Below the pieces are notes generated by a model. That model searched no databases and was not told the origin of the DNA. It saw only the letters and a program-made list of their open reading frames with translations. This document shows, in pieces, positions 1 through 9,550 of a DNA stretch of 64,000 bases. Position 1 is the stretch's first letter. Every line of letters starts with the position of its first letter. The translations under genes were made by a program, and so were the position numbers. This DNA comes from Paenibacillus sp. W2I17 (GTDB taxonomy: Bacteria; Bacillota; Bacilli; Paenibacillales; Paenibacillaceae), in contig NZ_JAUSXM010000001.1 in the NCBI RefSeq assembly GCF_030815985.1, forward strand, positions 310,001-374,000. Direction: 5' to 3'.

Positions 1-1
1 T

Positions 2-475
2 CTGCGGATGACCCGGGATGAACCCATTCATATTCGTTTTATCGAGTATATGCCTATAGGTGAAAGTGGAGAAGGTTGGAGATCAGGGTATATGCCCCTC
101 GAACATGTGCTGGAAACATGCGGAGCACGATGGGAGTACGAAAGCTGTGGAGAGATTTATGGGAATGGACCGGCAGATAGTTATCGCATAGTGGGAGCTG
201 CTGGAACCTTTGGTCTGATTCACCCGGTGAGCAGCCATTTCTGCGGGAATTGCAATCGGCTGAGACTGACGGCAGACGGTAATATCAAACCTTGTCTCTA
301 CTGGTCGGATGAATTCAATGTTCGTCCACTCGTAGGTGATGACAAGGCGGTGCAGGATTTATTTTACAAGGCGCTCGGAGCCAAACCCGAAACACATGAC
401 ATGTTAAAAGCCTTAAACGGGCAACAGATCGACGGCACGCCAACGTTGCGACATATGTCGCAAATCGGAGGTTAG
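2..475 (+). CDS. moaA: GTP 3',8-cyclase MoaA, C-terminal part (5' end outside window)
   Basis: Radical-SAM enzyme that rearranges GTP in the first step of molybdenum cofactor synthesis. Only the last 157 residues are visible; the reading frame is open at the left edge. The MoaA-specific C-terminal iron-sulfur motif C-x2-C-x13-C is intact (CGNCNRLRL followed by NIKPC), as is the FIEYMPIGE segment typical of MoaA. The protein ends just after a GG dipeptide, as in MoaA, where the C-terminal GG is functionally important. It sits 57 bases upstream of narG on the same strand, which makes sense because NarG needs the molybdopterin cofactor. Co-transcription with narGHJI is inferred from the spacing and the absence of a terminator between them. 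Confidence 0.95.
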   Translation: MRMTRDEPIHIRFIEYMPIGESGEGWRSGYMPLEHVLETCGARWEYESCGEIYGNGPADSYRIVGAAGTFGLIHPVSSHFCGNCNRLRLTADGNIKPCLYWSDEFNVRPLVGDDKAVQDLFYKALGAKPETHDMLKALNGQQIDGTPTLRHMSQIGG

Positions 476-532
476 CAACAGCAGTTCAGGATTCAACTTG
501 CATCAACAGGTCATATATGTGGGAGGACAACA

Positions 533-3500
533 ATGAGTAACAAAAGCATGCCCTGGATGGGCAAACTCAAGTATTTTGCCAAACGTGAAAAAAGTGCGGA
601 AGGCTGGAGTGAGATGTCCCCGGTCAACCGGGATTGGGAAGATGTCTACCGCCGCCGCTGGCAGCATGACAAAGTGGTGCGTTCCACACACGGCGTCAAT
701 TGTACAGGATCATGCAGCTGGCAGATCTATGTGAAAGACGGCATTGTCACTTGGGAAACGCAGGCTACCGACTATCCTTCAACCGGACCGGATATGCCGG
801 AATTTGAGCCACGAGGTTGTCCACGTGGAGCGAGTTTCTCATGGTATCTGTACAGCCCGCTGCGTGTCAAACATCCTTACGTTCGTGGTGCGCTGCTGGA
901 CATGTGGCGTGATGCGCTTCAGACACATGGTGACCCGGTTCAAGCATGGTCCAGTATTGCGGATGATCCGGCCAAAGTGAAAAGATACAAATCTGTACGT
1001 GGTAAAGGTGGATTAATTCGCGCGTCATGGGGTGAAGTGACGCAGATTATTGCCGCTTCGCTGATTCATACGATCAAAGAATACGGACCGGACCGGATTA
1101 TTGGTTTCTCTCCGATTCCTGCCATGTCGATGGTCAGTTATGCAGCAGGGTCACGGTTCTTGTCCCTGATGGGATCACCATTGCTCAGTTTCTACGACTG
1201 GTATGCGGATCTGCCGCCGGCTTCACCTCAGATCTGGGGCGATCAAACGGATGTGCCGGAGAGCAGTGACTGGTACAACTCGGGATACATTCTGGTATGG
1301 GGCTCTAATCTGCCAATGACGCGGACACCGGATGCCCACTTCCTGGCTGAAGCACGTTATCGGGGAACGAAAGTGGTATCGATCAGCCCGGATTATGCGG
1401 AATATGTGAAATTTACAGATACATGGATGTCGGTAAAACAAGGAACGGACGGCGCTCTGGCGATGGCTATGGGCCATGTCATCCTGAAAGAGTTTTATAT
1501 TGAAAAGCCCACGGACTATTTCATGCAGTATGCCAAACAGTATACGGACTTTCCAAATCTGCTGATTGTGGAAGAAAAGGACGGGATACACACAGCAGGC
1601 AGATTTCTCGTTGGGGAAGACCTGGGTATTACGGGCAACAATATGGCATGGAAAACCCTTGTATTCGATGAGAACAGTGGAACCTATGCGATGCCAAAAG
1701 GAAGTTTGGGCTTCCGTTGGGGGGAAGAAGGCACATGGAATCTCAAAATGGAACAGGTGGAGAACGGTGAGCCGATTGATCCAAGACTATCCATGCTCGG
1801 TGTTCATCATGACCTCGTAACCATTCAACTGCCGTACTTTGATGATGAGGGAAAACATGTCATGAAGCGGCAGATTCCTGTACGCCAGATTTGGTTGGGG
1901 GACAGATGGATTACGGTAACAGCCGTATACGATCTGGTACTTGCCAAATACGGAATTGAACGTGAAATGACACGTTCTGCGGATTCAGCAGAAGTAGTCA
2001 CTGGTGCGGAGCAGTTAAGTGTACGTGTTCACCGTGGAGACGACATCTTACATGCACCACAGGTAAAACCATTCACTCCAGAGTGGCAAGAGAAAATCAC
2101 TGGTGTGGACCAAGAGACTGTCGTACAGATTGCACGTGAGTTTGCACAAAATGCGATCGATACCAAAGGGCGTTCCATGATCATCATGGGAGCCGGTATT
2201 AATCACTGGTACAACTCCGACGTCATCTATCGCGCCATCATTAACTTAATACTGATGACAGGCTGTCAGGGTGTGAACGGTGGAGGTTGGGCGCACTATG
2301 TCGGTCAAGAAAAACTGCGTCCGGCTGAAGGCTGGCAGACGATTGCCTTTGCTCGTGACTGGACCGGACCTGCACGTCTGCAGAACGGAACATCCTTCTT
2401 TTACTTTGCAACAGATCAATGGAGATACGAGGAGACCCAAGTAGGAGAGTTGACTTCGGCGCTTGAGGGCGAACCGCGGTTCCAGCATGTGGCTGATTAT
2501 AATGTGATGGCTGCGCGTATGGGCTGGCTTCCATCTTATCCACAATTCAATCGTAACTCGATTGATCTGCATCAGGATGCACTGCAGGCTGGAGCAACGA
2601 CGAAGGAAGAGATCGGTGCTTATGTAGCCTTAGAATTGCAGAACAAAAATCTGAAGTTCTCAATCGAGCAACCGGATGATCCAGCGAACTTTCCGCGTGT
2701 ACTATTTGTCTGGAGAGCGAATCTGATCTCAAGTTCCGGCAAAGGACATGAGTATTTCCTCAAGCATCTGCTCGGTGCAACGAACGGATTGCTGAATGAT
2801 GACGATCATGGACTGCGCCCAGAGCATGTGGAATGGGTGGATGAAGCACCGGAAGGCAAACTCGACCTGATGATCAATATGGATTTCCGGATGGCAGGTA
2901 CGGCGATGTATTCCGATATTGTTCTGCCAGCAGCGACCTGGTATGAAAAAAGCGATCTGAGCAGTACGGATATGCATCCGTTCGTTCATCCATTTAATCC
3001 GGCGGTAGCCAAGCAATGGGAATCCCGTTCGGACTGGGATACCTTCAAGGAAATTGCACGTGTATTCTCCGAGATGGCTGCGCAGCAATTTGATGGTCCA
3101 CAGAAGGAGATCATAGCTACACCGCTGTTGCATGATTCACCAGATGAGCTTGCTCAACCGTACGGAGAGATCAAAGACTGGAGTGCGGGAGAATGTGAAG
3201 CAGTCCCGGGTAAAACGATGCCGCATATTCAGGTCGTGGAACGTGACTATGCTGCCGTATATAACAAAATGATCAGCCTTGGATCTGTGGTGAAGGATAA
3301 ACCAATCGGTACCAAAGGCATATCCTGGTCGGCCAGTGAAGAGTATGAAAAACTCAAGGGCATCCTGGGCGTGCATCGTAAAGATGGCGTTGGACAAGGA
3401 TGTCCGGATCTGAGCACAGACCGTAATGTTGCGGAGGCCATTTTGACCTTGTCCAGTACAACGAACGGCAAGATGGCTGTGCGTGCGTGGGAAGCGCTTG

Positions 3501-4285
3501 AACAGAAAACGGCATTGCATCTGAAAGATTTGGCTGAGGAACGGTCTGAGGAATGTTTTACGTTTGACGAGATCACTTCCAAACCGAAAACGGTCATTAC
3601 CTCGCCTGCATTCAGCGGATCAGAAAAAGGCGGACGCCGATATTCGCCATTCACCACCAATGTGGAGCGCCTGATTCCATGGCGTACATTGACGGGCAGA
3701 CAGCAGTTCTATATTGATCATGCAATGCTCCGCGAGTTTGGAGAGACATTAGCGACATTTAAACCTGTGCTGAAGCATACACCGTTCCATCCAAACAGCA
3801 AACGTCCGATCGAAGGTGGCAAGGAAATTGTACTGAATTACCTGACACCGCATAATAAGTGGTCGATCCACAGTATGTACTATGATGCGCTGCCGATGCT
3901 GACGTTGTTCCGAGGTGGCCCGACAATCTGGATGAATTACGAAGATGCAGAAGAAGCCGGACTGGTCGATAACGACTGGATCGAATGTTTCAACCGTAAC
4001 GGGGTAGTCGTTGCCAGAGCCGTAGTGACGCACCGAATTCCTCGCGGCATGGCATTCATGTATCACGCTCAGGACCGTCATATTAATGTTCCGGGCACCA
4101 AAATATCACAGACACGTGGGGGTACGCATAACAGTCCGACACGTATTCATGTGAAGCCCACCCATATGATCGGTGGTTATGCCCAGTTAAGTTATGGCTT
4201 CAACTACTATGGCCCGACAGGCAATCAGCGTGACCTCAATGTCATCATAAGAAAACTGCAGGAGGTGGATTGGCTTGAAGATTAA
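533..4285 (+). CDS. narG: Respiratory nitrate reductase alpha subunit NarG
   Basis: Catalytic molybdenum subunit that reduces nitrate to nitrite on the cytoplasmic face of the membrane. The 1250 residues match the usual NarG length. The FS0 cluster ligands are all present with exact spacing: H53, C57, C61 and C96 (H-x3-C-x3-C-x34-C). D222 in YDWYADLPPASP is at the same number as the molybdenum-ligand Asp of E. coli NarG. The start is ATG at 533, preceded by GGGAGGACAACA. The gene overlaps narH by 11 bases. No twin-arginine signal is seen, as expected for the cytoplasm-facing enzyme. It is the first gene of narGHJI-narK and is probably transcribed together with upstream moaA. Confidence 0.98.
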   Translation: MSNKSMPWMGKLKYFAKREKSAEGWSEMSPVNRDWEDVYRRRWQHDKVVRSTHGVNCTGSCSWQIYVKDGIVTWETQATDYPSTGPDMPEFEPRGCPRGASFSWYLYSPLRVKHPYVRGALLDMWRDALQTHGDPVQAWSSIADDPAKVKRYKSVRGKGGLIRASWGEVTQIIAASLIHTIKEYGPDRIIGFSPIPAMSMVSYAAGSRFLSLMGSPLLSFYDWYADLPPASPQIWGDQTDVPESSDWYNSGYILVWGSNLPMTRTPDAHFLAEARYRGTKVVSISPDYAEYVKFTDTWMSVKQGTDGALAMAMGHVILKEFYIEKPTDYFMQYAKQYTDFPNLLIVEEKDGIHTAGRFLVGEDLGITGNNMAWKTLVFDENSGTYAMPKGSLGFRWGEEGTWNLKMEQVENGEPIDPRLSMLGVHHDLVTIQLPYFDDEGKHVMKRQIPVRQIWLGDRWITVTAVYDLVLAKYGIEREMTRSADSAEVVTGAEQLSVRVHRGDDILHAPQVKPFTPEWQEKITGVDQETVVQIAREFAQNAIDTKGRSMIIMGAGINHWYNSDVIYRAIINLILMTGCQGVNGGGWAHYVGQEKLRPAEGWQTIAFARDWTGPARLQNGTSFFYFATDQWRYEETQVGELTSALEGEPRFQHVADYNVMAARMGWLPSYPQFNRNSIDLHQDALQAGATTKEEIGAYVALELQNKNLKFSIEQPDDPANFPRVLFVWRANLISSSGKGHEYFLKHLLGATNGLLNDDDHGLRPEHVEWVDEAPEGKLDLMINMDFRMAGTAMYSDIVLPAATWYEKSDLSSTDMHPFVHPFNPAVAKQWESRSDWDTFKEIARVFSEMAAQQFDGPQKEIIATPLLHDSPDELAQPYGEIKDWSAGECEAVPGKTMPHIQVVERDYAAVYNKMISLGSVVKDKPIGTKGISWSASEEYEKLKGILGVHRKDGVGQGCPDLSTDRNVAEAILTLSSTTNGKMAVRAWEALEQKTALHLKDLAEERSEECFTFDEITSKPKTVITSPAFSGSEKGGRRYSPFTTNVERLIPWRTLTGRQQFYIDHAMLREFGETLATFKPVLKHTPFHPNSKRPIEGGKEIVLNYLTPHNKWSIHSMYYDALPMLTLFRGGPTIWMNYEDAEEAGLVDNDWIECFNRNGVVVARAVVTHRIPRGMAFMYHAQDRHINVPGTKISQTRGGTHNSPTRIHVKPTHMIGGYAQLSYGFNYYGPTGNQRDLNVIIRKLQEVDWLED

Positions 4286-5744
4286 AGCACAAGTCAGTAT
4301 GGTCATGAATCTGGACAAATGCATAGGGTGCCATACATGTAGTGTTACGTGCAAAAACACCTGGACCAATCGTCCAGGTGCAGAATATATGTACTGGAAC
4401 AATGTAGAGACCAAGCCAGGGGTCGGTTATCCGAAACAATGGGAGGACCAGGAGCGTTATCGCGGTGGCTGGGAGATGAAGAATGGCAAACTGGAATTGA
4501 AGTCCGGCACACGGGCAAGACGCTTGCTTAACATTTTCCATAACCCGGATCAGCCTACCATTGATGATTATTACGAGCCATGGACCTACGAGTATGAGAA
4601 ACTGACGAACAGCCCGGAGAAAAAACATCAGCCTGTAGCAAGACCGAAATCCCAGATTACCGGTGAATATATGAATCTGGAGTGGGGACCTAACTGGGAG
4701 GATGATCTGGCAGGTGCCCATGTAACCGGGATGGAAGACCCCAATATGAAGGGTGTCGAGGATTCGATCAAAATGGATTTTGAACAGGTATTCATGATGT
4801 ATCTGCCACGGATCTGTGAACACTGCCTTAACCCGGCCTGTGTGTCCTCCTGTCCTTCCGGAGCGATGTACAAACGGGAAGAAGACGGGATTGTACTGGT
4901 TGACCAAAATGCATGCCGCGCATGGAGATTCTGTGTATCGAGCTGCCCTTACAAGAAGGTCTATTTCAATTGGCAGACAAACAAAGCCGAGAAATGTACG
5001 CTATGTTTCCCGCGGATTGAAGCGGGTCTGCCAACGATCTGTTCCGAGACCTGTGTGGGACGTATCCGTTATATCGGCCTGATGCTGTATGATGCAGACC
5101 GTGTTGAAGCCGCTGCTTCAGTTGAAAATGACCAGGATCTCTATGAATCCCAGATGGATATTTTCCTTGATCCGAATGACCCTGGGGTGGTTCGCGAAGC
5201 TCGCGAGGCAGGCATTCCAGAGGATTGGATTGTTGCAGCGCAGCAGTCCCCTATTTATAAAATGGTTATCGACTGGAAAATTGCGCTCCCGCTTCATCCG
5301 GAATACCGCACCATGCCAATGGTATGGTACATTCCACCGCTTAGCCCGATTACCAATCGGGTAGAGGGACAGGGAAGTTCACTGGAGGCTAATGATATTT
5401 TCCCTGCGATTGATAACATGCGTATTCCGGTGGAGTATCTTGCCAATCTGCTTACAGCAGGAGATACGGATCGAATTCGTGAGGTCCTGCGGAAGATGGC
5501 AGTTATGCGCATTCACATGCGTAATCAGCAGACGGGTAAGACCAGTGAATCGGCATTGCTGGAAAGAGTGGGTATGGATGCACAGGAAGTGGAGGACATG
5601 TATCGACTGCTCGCCATTGCGAAATACAACGACCGTTTTGTCATCCCGCCAGCTCACCGTGAGGAAGTGGAAGATCTCTTCAGCGAACAGGGCAGCTGCG
5701 GACTTGATTTTGCAGGTGGTCCAGGTTCTTGTGGGGTATTTTGA
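4275..5744 (+). CDS. narH: Respiratory nitrate reductase beta subunit NarH
   Basis: Electron-transfer subunit carrying iron-sulfur clusters from the NarI hemes to NarG. It begins at a TTG (4275) inside the end of narG, with GGAGGTGGA just upstream, giving 489 residues. Cys clusters are visible at C16, C19, C22, C26 (CIGCHTCSVTC), then CEHCLNPACVSSCP, CRAWRFCVSSCP and CTLCFPR. The CRAWRFC segment carries the Trp that replaces a Cys at the 3Fe-4S cluster in NarH proteins. The C-terminus GSCGLDF...GPGSCGVF is richer in Cys/Gly than I would expect, but may simply be normal for Bacillales. Translational coupling with narG is likely because of the overlap. Confidence 0.97.
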   Translation: MKIKAQVSMVMNLDKCIGCHTCSVTCKNTWTNRPGAEYMYWNNVETKPGVGYPKQWEDQERYRGGWEMKNGKLELKSGTRARRLLNIFHNPDQPTIDDYYEPWTYEYEKLTNSPEKKHQPVARPKSQITGEYMNLEWGPNWEDDLAGAHVTGMEDPNMKGVEDSIKMDFEQVFMMYLPRICEHCLNPACVSSCPSGAMYKREEDGIVLVDQNACRAWRFCVSSCPYKKVYFNWQTNKAEKCTLCFPRIEAGLPTICSETCVGRIRYIGLMLYDADRVEAAASVENDQDLYESQMDIFLDPNDPGVVREAREAGIPEDWIVAAQQSPIYKMVIDWKIALPLHPEYRTMPMVWYIPPLSPITNRVEGQGSSLEANDIFPAIDNMRIPVEYLANLLTAGDTDRIREVLRKMAVMRIHMRNQQTGKTSESALLERVGMDAQEVEDMYRLLAIAKYNDRFVIPPAHREEVEDLFSEQGSCGLDFAGGPGSCGVF

Positions 5745-5758
5745 TGGGAAAGGAGACA

Positions 5759-6421
5759 ATGACAACAATGACGATCGAACCCAATGAGGGAACAGGTCAG
5801 GCTCTGGTTTACGATACGAATACGAGAAGAATGGTCTGTAAACTGATCTCCTATCTGTTGCAATATCCCGATACAGCGTGGAGAGAAGGACTGCAAGGAG
5901 TGAAGGAAGCTATACAGTCCATTTCCGATGAGATGGTGAACCAGATTTTGCTGACATTTGTAGATGAAGCACAGGCTGTAGGCTCGATTGAGTGGCAGGA
6001 TGCCTATGTTCGTACATTCGATTTTGATAAAAAGTGTAACCTCTATCTCACGTATGCTCTTCATGGAGATGAACGGGATCGGGGCCCGGCTCTGATTGAA
6101 TTGAAACGCAGATACGAAGCTGCGGGATTTTATATGGAAGTGAGTGAGTTGCCGGACTATCTGCCTATGGTGCTTGAATTTGTAGCTGAGGCTCCCGAGG
6201 AAGATGCCTTAGGGGTGCTCTCCAGTTGCCATAAGGCGTTGGTCACAATGAGCGAAAGCATTACGGGACAGAACAGCCCATATGGACCATTGCTCAGTCT
6301 GATGTTACAGGTCATTCCTGAGCCTCCTGCTCCTGATGTGCCAGAACAAGAAGAAACAGTTAACCAACAACCAGCAGATCTTATGCAGATCGCTGCCCAG
6401 ATGAGGAGGGGGAATCGGTGA
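5759..6421 (+). CDS. narJ: Nitrate reductase assembly chaperone NarJ
   Basis: TorD/DmsD-family chaperone needed for cofactor insertion and maturation of NarGH; not part of the final enzyme. About 220 residues. The segment with YLLQYPDTAWREGL near the N-terminus and the helical core ending in an acidic/proline-rich tail fit NarJ. Three in-frame ATGs are possible (5744, 5759, 5768). AAAGGAG lies at 5749-5755, too close for 5759 to be ideal and rather far for 5768, so the exact start is uncertain. The stop overlaps the narI start (GTGA). Confidence 0.93.
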   Translation: MTTMTIEPNEGTGQALVYDTNTRRMVCKLISYLLQYPDTAWREGLQGVKEAIQSISDEMVNQILLTFVDEAQAVGSIEWQDAYVRTFDFDKKCNLYLTYALHGDERDRGPALIELKRRYEAAGFYMEVSELPDYLPMVLEFVAEAPEEDALGVLSSCHKALVTMSESITGQNSPYGPLLSLMLQVIPEPPAPDVPEQEETVNQQPADLMQIAAQMRRGNR

Positions 6422-7143
6422 GTACACTGGAACTGTTGTTATGGGGCGCTCTTCCCTATATGGTCATTGTTTTCTGTATTACGGCGACGATCTGGCGTTA
6501 TGTGACGAATCCTTTCAGTTGGACGTCCAAGTCCAGTGAGATGCTGGAGAAACGCATGCTAAAATGGGGCAGTTTACTCTTTCATATTGGGATATTCGCT
6601 GTAATCTGTGGACATATTGCCGGTTTGCTTGTTCCAGTGGAGTTCTATCGCTGGATTGGCCTGAGTGATGAAGGATATCACTTGATGGCTATTGCAGGAG
6701 GACTGCCTGCGGGGATCATTGCATTTGCGGGTGCTGTCATTTTGCTGGTTCGCCGTTATGTTGCTCGCAGAGTGCGGGCGACAAGCAGCATCGGGGATTG
6801 GATGGCACTTGCCATGTTGATCATTGTCATTGTCACCGGAATACTGGCGACCTCGGCTAATGCGGTGAATCACACAGGTTTTGACTATCGAACAACGATT
6901 AATCCGTGGTTGCGCGGTCTGATCGTATTCCAGCCTGATCCCGTTCTGATGCAGACAGTACCGATGAACTTCAAAGTACACATTCTGCTTACCTTTGTAC
7001 TGTACTGCGTGTTTCCATTTACACGTCTGGTTCACATGCTGAGTATGCCACTGGGTTATCTGAAACGCAGTTATGTGCTGTATCGCAGAAGAGATGGTGC
7101 TGTGTATCCGAATCAGGAACAAAAAAAGGAAAGGGCGATGTAG
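6418..7143 (+). CDS. narI: Respiratory nitrate reductase gamma subunit NarI (cytochrome b)
   Basis: Membrane-anchored diheme cytochrome b that oxidises menaquinol and passes electrons to NarH. 241 residues with five hydrophobic segments. The four heme-ligand histidines are present as H56, H66, H188 and H206, almost exactly the numbering of E. coli NarI (56, 66, 187, 205). GTG start at 6418, overlapping the narJ stop by four bases, with AGGAGGGGG upstream. The narK start codon follows its TAG stop directly. Confidence 0.97.
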   Translation: MSTLELLLWGALPYMVIVFCITATIWRYVTNPFSWTSKSSEMLEKRMLKWGSLLFHIGIFAVICGHIAGLLVPVEFYRWIGLSDEGYHLMAIAGGLPAGIIAFAGAVILLVRRYVARRVRATSSIGDWMALAMLIIVIVTGILATSANAVNHTGFDYRTTINPWLRGLIVFQPDPVLMQTVPMNFKVHILLTFVLYCVFPFTRLVHMLSMPLGYLKRSYVLYRRRDGAVYPNQEQKKERAM

Positions 7144-8655
7144 ATGCAACATAAAGGAAAGGTTCAACTGCCCTTGCAAACGGCAAGTCTGGTTCTGGGT
7201 TTCATGGTATGGGTTATCCTGTCATCCCTGATGCCATTTATTAAAGAGGATATTGCGCTTACGTCTTCCCAGCTTGCGTGGGTGACAGCGATTCCCGTAT
7301 TGATCGGATCGATTGCCCGTATTCCGATTGGTTATTGGACGAATCGATATGGAGCACGCAATATTTTCATGATCAGCTTTGTCCTGTTGCTGGCCCCGGT
7401 ATGGTGGATTAGCCGTGCGACGTCGTTCAGTGATCTGGTGATTGGTGGATTGTTCCTCGGTATTGGGGGAGCTGTCTTCTCCGTCGGTGTAACTTCACTG
7501 CCCAAATATTATCCGAAAGAACGACATGGATTTGTTAACGGGATCTACGGAATTGGTAACCTGGGTACAGCACTGTCTGCATTCGGAGCCCCGCTGATCG
7601 CTGAACGAATGGGATGGTCTACGACAGTTCTGCTCTACAGTATTTTACTATTAGGGATGGCGGTGCTGAATTTCGTTCTGGGTGACAAACAGGAAGTGCG
7701 GGTTAACGCTCCATTGATGCAGCAACTGAAGGCCATATCACGCAACAATAAACTATGGTTGCTCTGCTTGTTTTATTTTCTGACATTTGGCTCGTTCGTG
7801 GCGTTTACGGTGTACTTGCCGAATTTCCTGGTTAGTCACTTTCAGATGGATAAAGTCGATGCAGGTATTCGTACAGCGGGATTCATTCTCGTTGCAACCA
7901 TTATGCGGCCCGTGGGAGGTTGGCTTGGAGATCGATTTAATCCGTTCAAAATATTAATGTTTGTGTTCGGTGGATTAACGATCGCAGCGATTGTATTATC
8001 CTTCGCGCCATCTTTCTATATCTATACGATTGGATGTCTGACTGTGGCATTATGCGCAGGGACAGGTAACGGCACCATTTTCAAATTAGTGCCAATGTAT
8101 TTCGTCAAACAACCAGGTGTAGCGAATGGAATGATCTCCGCTATGGGGGGACTGGGTGGATTCTTCCCTCCGTTGATGTTGACTTTGTTGTACAGCATGA
8201 CCGGTCATTATGCCATTGGTTTCATGGCTTTGTCTCAGATCGCGTTGGTCAGTCTTGTACTTGTGATCTGGATGTTCTACCAGGAGAAGCTTCAGTTATC
8301 TGCGAGCATTCTGGAGAGTACCATTGAAGCGATTCTGATCACAGATACGAACAGTGTGATTACATCCGTGAACCCGGCCTTTACTGCGGTCACTGGTTAT
8401 AGTGCTGAAGAGGCGGTTGGACAGAAGCCAAGTCTGCTGAAATCCGGTAAGCAGGATAAACGTTTCTATGACCAATTATGGCTGGAATTACGTGAAAAAG
8501 GATATTGGCAAGGCGAGATCTGGAATCGGAAGAAAAACGGAGAGATCTATCAGGAATGGTTAAGTATTACGGCAATCCGTAATGAGGCAGGTGAAGTCAA
8601 ATATTATGCGGGCATGTTCAGTGACATGGGCAGGCCAGAGCTCACAATCGCCTGA
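7144..8655 (+). CDS. narK: NarK-type nitrate/nitrite MFS transporter with C-terminal PAS domain
   Basis: Residues 1-385 are a 12-helix major facilitator of the nitrate/nitrite porter type (ARIPIGYWTNRYGARN in the N-half, GGWLGDRFNP in the C-half, and glycine-rich GTGNGTIFKLVP and GMISAMGGLGGF segments). Residues about 386-503 form an extra cytoplasmic PAS plus PAC module (ILITDTNSVITSVNPAF, TGYSAEEAVGQKPSLL, then YWQGEIWNRKKNGEIY). Family members such as B. subtilis NarK, about 395 residues, lack this. The ATG directly follows the narI stop, with AAAGGAAAGG inside the end of narI. The role in nitrate import or nitrite export is inferred from the operon. The PAS ligand (heme, flavin or small molecule) cannot be told from the sequence. 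Confidence 0.93.
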   Translation: MQHKGKVQLPLQTASLVLGFMVWVILSSLMPFIKEDIALTSSQLAWVTAIPVLIGSIARIPIGYWTNRYGARNIFMISFVLLLAPVWWISRATSFSDLVIGGLFLGIGGAVFSVGVTSLPKYYPKERHGFVNGIYGIGNLGTALSAFGAPLIAERMGWSTTVLLYSILLLGMAVLNFVLGDKQEVRVNAPLMQQLKAISRNNKLWLLCLFYFLTFGSFVAFTVYLPNFLVSHFQMDKVDAGIRTAGFILVATIMRPVGGWLGDRFNPFKILMFVFGGLTIAAIVLSFAPSFYIYTIGCLTVALCAGTGNGTIFKLVPMYFVKQPGVANGMISAMGGLGGFFPPLMLTLLYSMTGHYAIGFMALSQIALVSLVLVIWMFYQEKLQLSASILESTIEAILITDTNSVITSVNPAFTAVTGYSAEEAVGQKPSLLKSGKQDKRFYDQLWLELREKGYWQGEIWNRKKNGEIYQEWLSITAIRNEAGEVKYYAGMFSDMGRPELTIA

Positions 8656-8683
8656 TACATGTATCGGTAATTGTGCATACAGC

Positions 8684-8725
8684 AAGAGACCTTAACATCG
8701 ATTGCAGGCGTTAAGGTCTCTTTTT
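8684..8725. terminator. Bidirectional rho-independent terminator after narK
   Basis: Perfect 13-base stem (8684-8696 and 8710-8722) with a 13-base loop, followed by a T-run on the + strand; the mirrored A-run lets it also serve the convergent crp-like gene. Confidence 0.9.
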
Positions 8726-8777
8726 GCACACAGAGATTGGTGTAAGGACTTGGGGTAACCCCAGTGGAGCTGGGTGA

Positions 8778-9479
8778 TCATGCATCCTTTTGTTGTTTCA
8801 ATGCTTGTAAATCAAGAATGATAATTCGGCTGCGATCCACTTCGATCAAATGCTCTTTTGTAAGCTGATTTAGAAGCCGATTCGCTGTTTCCCTTGTTGT
8901 ACCAATGGAGTTGGCAAACTCCTGGTGTGTCATGGGCAGGTTGATGATAATTTGGTCTCCATGCGTCTGTCCGTGTTGCTCTGCGAGCATGAGAAGGAAG
9001 GAGAGCACACGGTTGCGCACATCCTGACCAGAGAGTACCTGCAATTTATCCTGTAATTCTCGTATTTTGTCTCCGAGTACACGCATGATTTTGATCGCAA
9101 TCGATGGAGTGCTCAGCATTAAACGTTCGAACAGTCTGACGGGTATGGCCAACAGTTCGGTAGGCGTAATCGCTTCAGCGGTAGCCGGATAGGGGTGTGC
9201 GTTAAAAAAGCCGGTATGCGGGAACATATCTCCTGTTTTGAGAAAAGAGACAATCTGTTCATGTCCGTTCTCATCCGTTTTATATGCTTTTACGATGCCG
9301 GTACGAATGAAAAAAACAGCTTCTTTTTCGCTACCTTCGCTAAAAATGACCGTTTTCTTATGAATGCTTCTGGAAATGGCGATATCTTCGACCTGCTTTA
9401 ATTCTTCTGGACTAAGGTCCTGAAAGATGGGGAACTGTTGTAGAAACTCCGCTGCTGAATCTTTGTTTACCCTGCTCAT
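8778..9479 (-). CDS. Crp/Fnr-family transcriptional regulator (no cysteines)
   Basis: 233-residue regulator with an N-terminal cyclic-nucleotide-binding-type beta barrel (residues about 15-125), a long dimer helix and a C-terminal winged helix. The recognition helix has GTTRETANRLL, close to the RETxxR pattern of Crp. There is not a single cysteine, so it cannot bind an Fe-S cluster by itself as Fnr does. It lies convergent to narK and divergent from ywiC, the neighbourhood that holds fnr in B. subtilis. It could respond to another ligand or act as an ArcR-like repressor. No TGTGA-N6-TCACA box is seen at its own start. Confidence 0.88.
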   Translation of the reverse strand: MSRVNKDSAAEFLQQFPIFQDLSPEELKQVEDIAISRSIHKKTVIFSEGSEKEAVFFIRTGIVKAYKTDENGHEQIVSFLKTGDMFPHTGFFNAHPYPATAEAITPTELLAIPVRLFERLMLSTPSIAIKIMRVLGDKIRELQDKLQVLSGQDVRNRVLSFLLMLAEQHGQTHGDQIIINLPMTHQEFANSIGTTRETANRLLNQLTKEHLIEVDRSRIIILDLQALKQQKDA

Positions 9480-9550
9480 GAGAATCTTTCCTCTCTGTGT
9501 TCATATTTCTGAACTTCGACATCATTCAATCCTAGGAGGTTAACTGTGAA

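Noticed and set aside
2729..3133. Long antisense frames within narG
   Set aside because: Shadow frames of a strongly coding gene; no ribosome sites or recognisable products.
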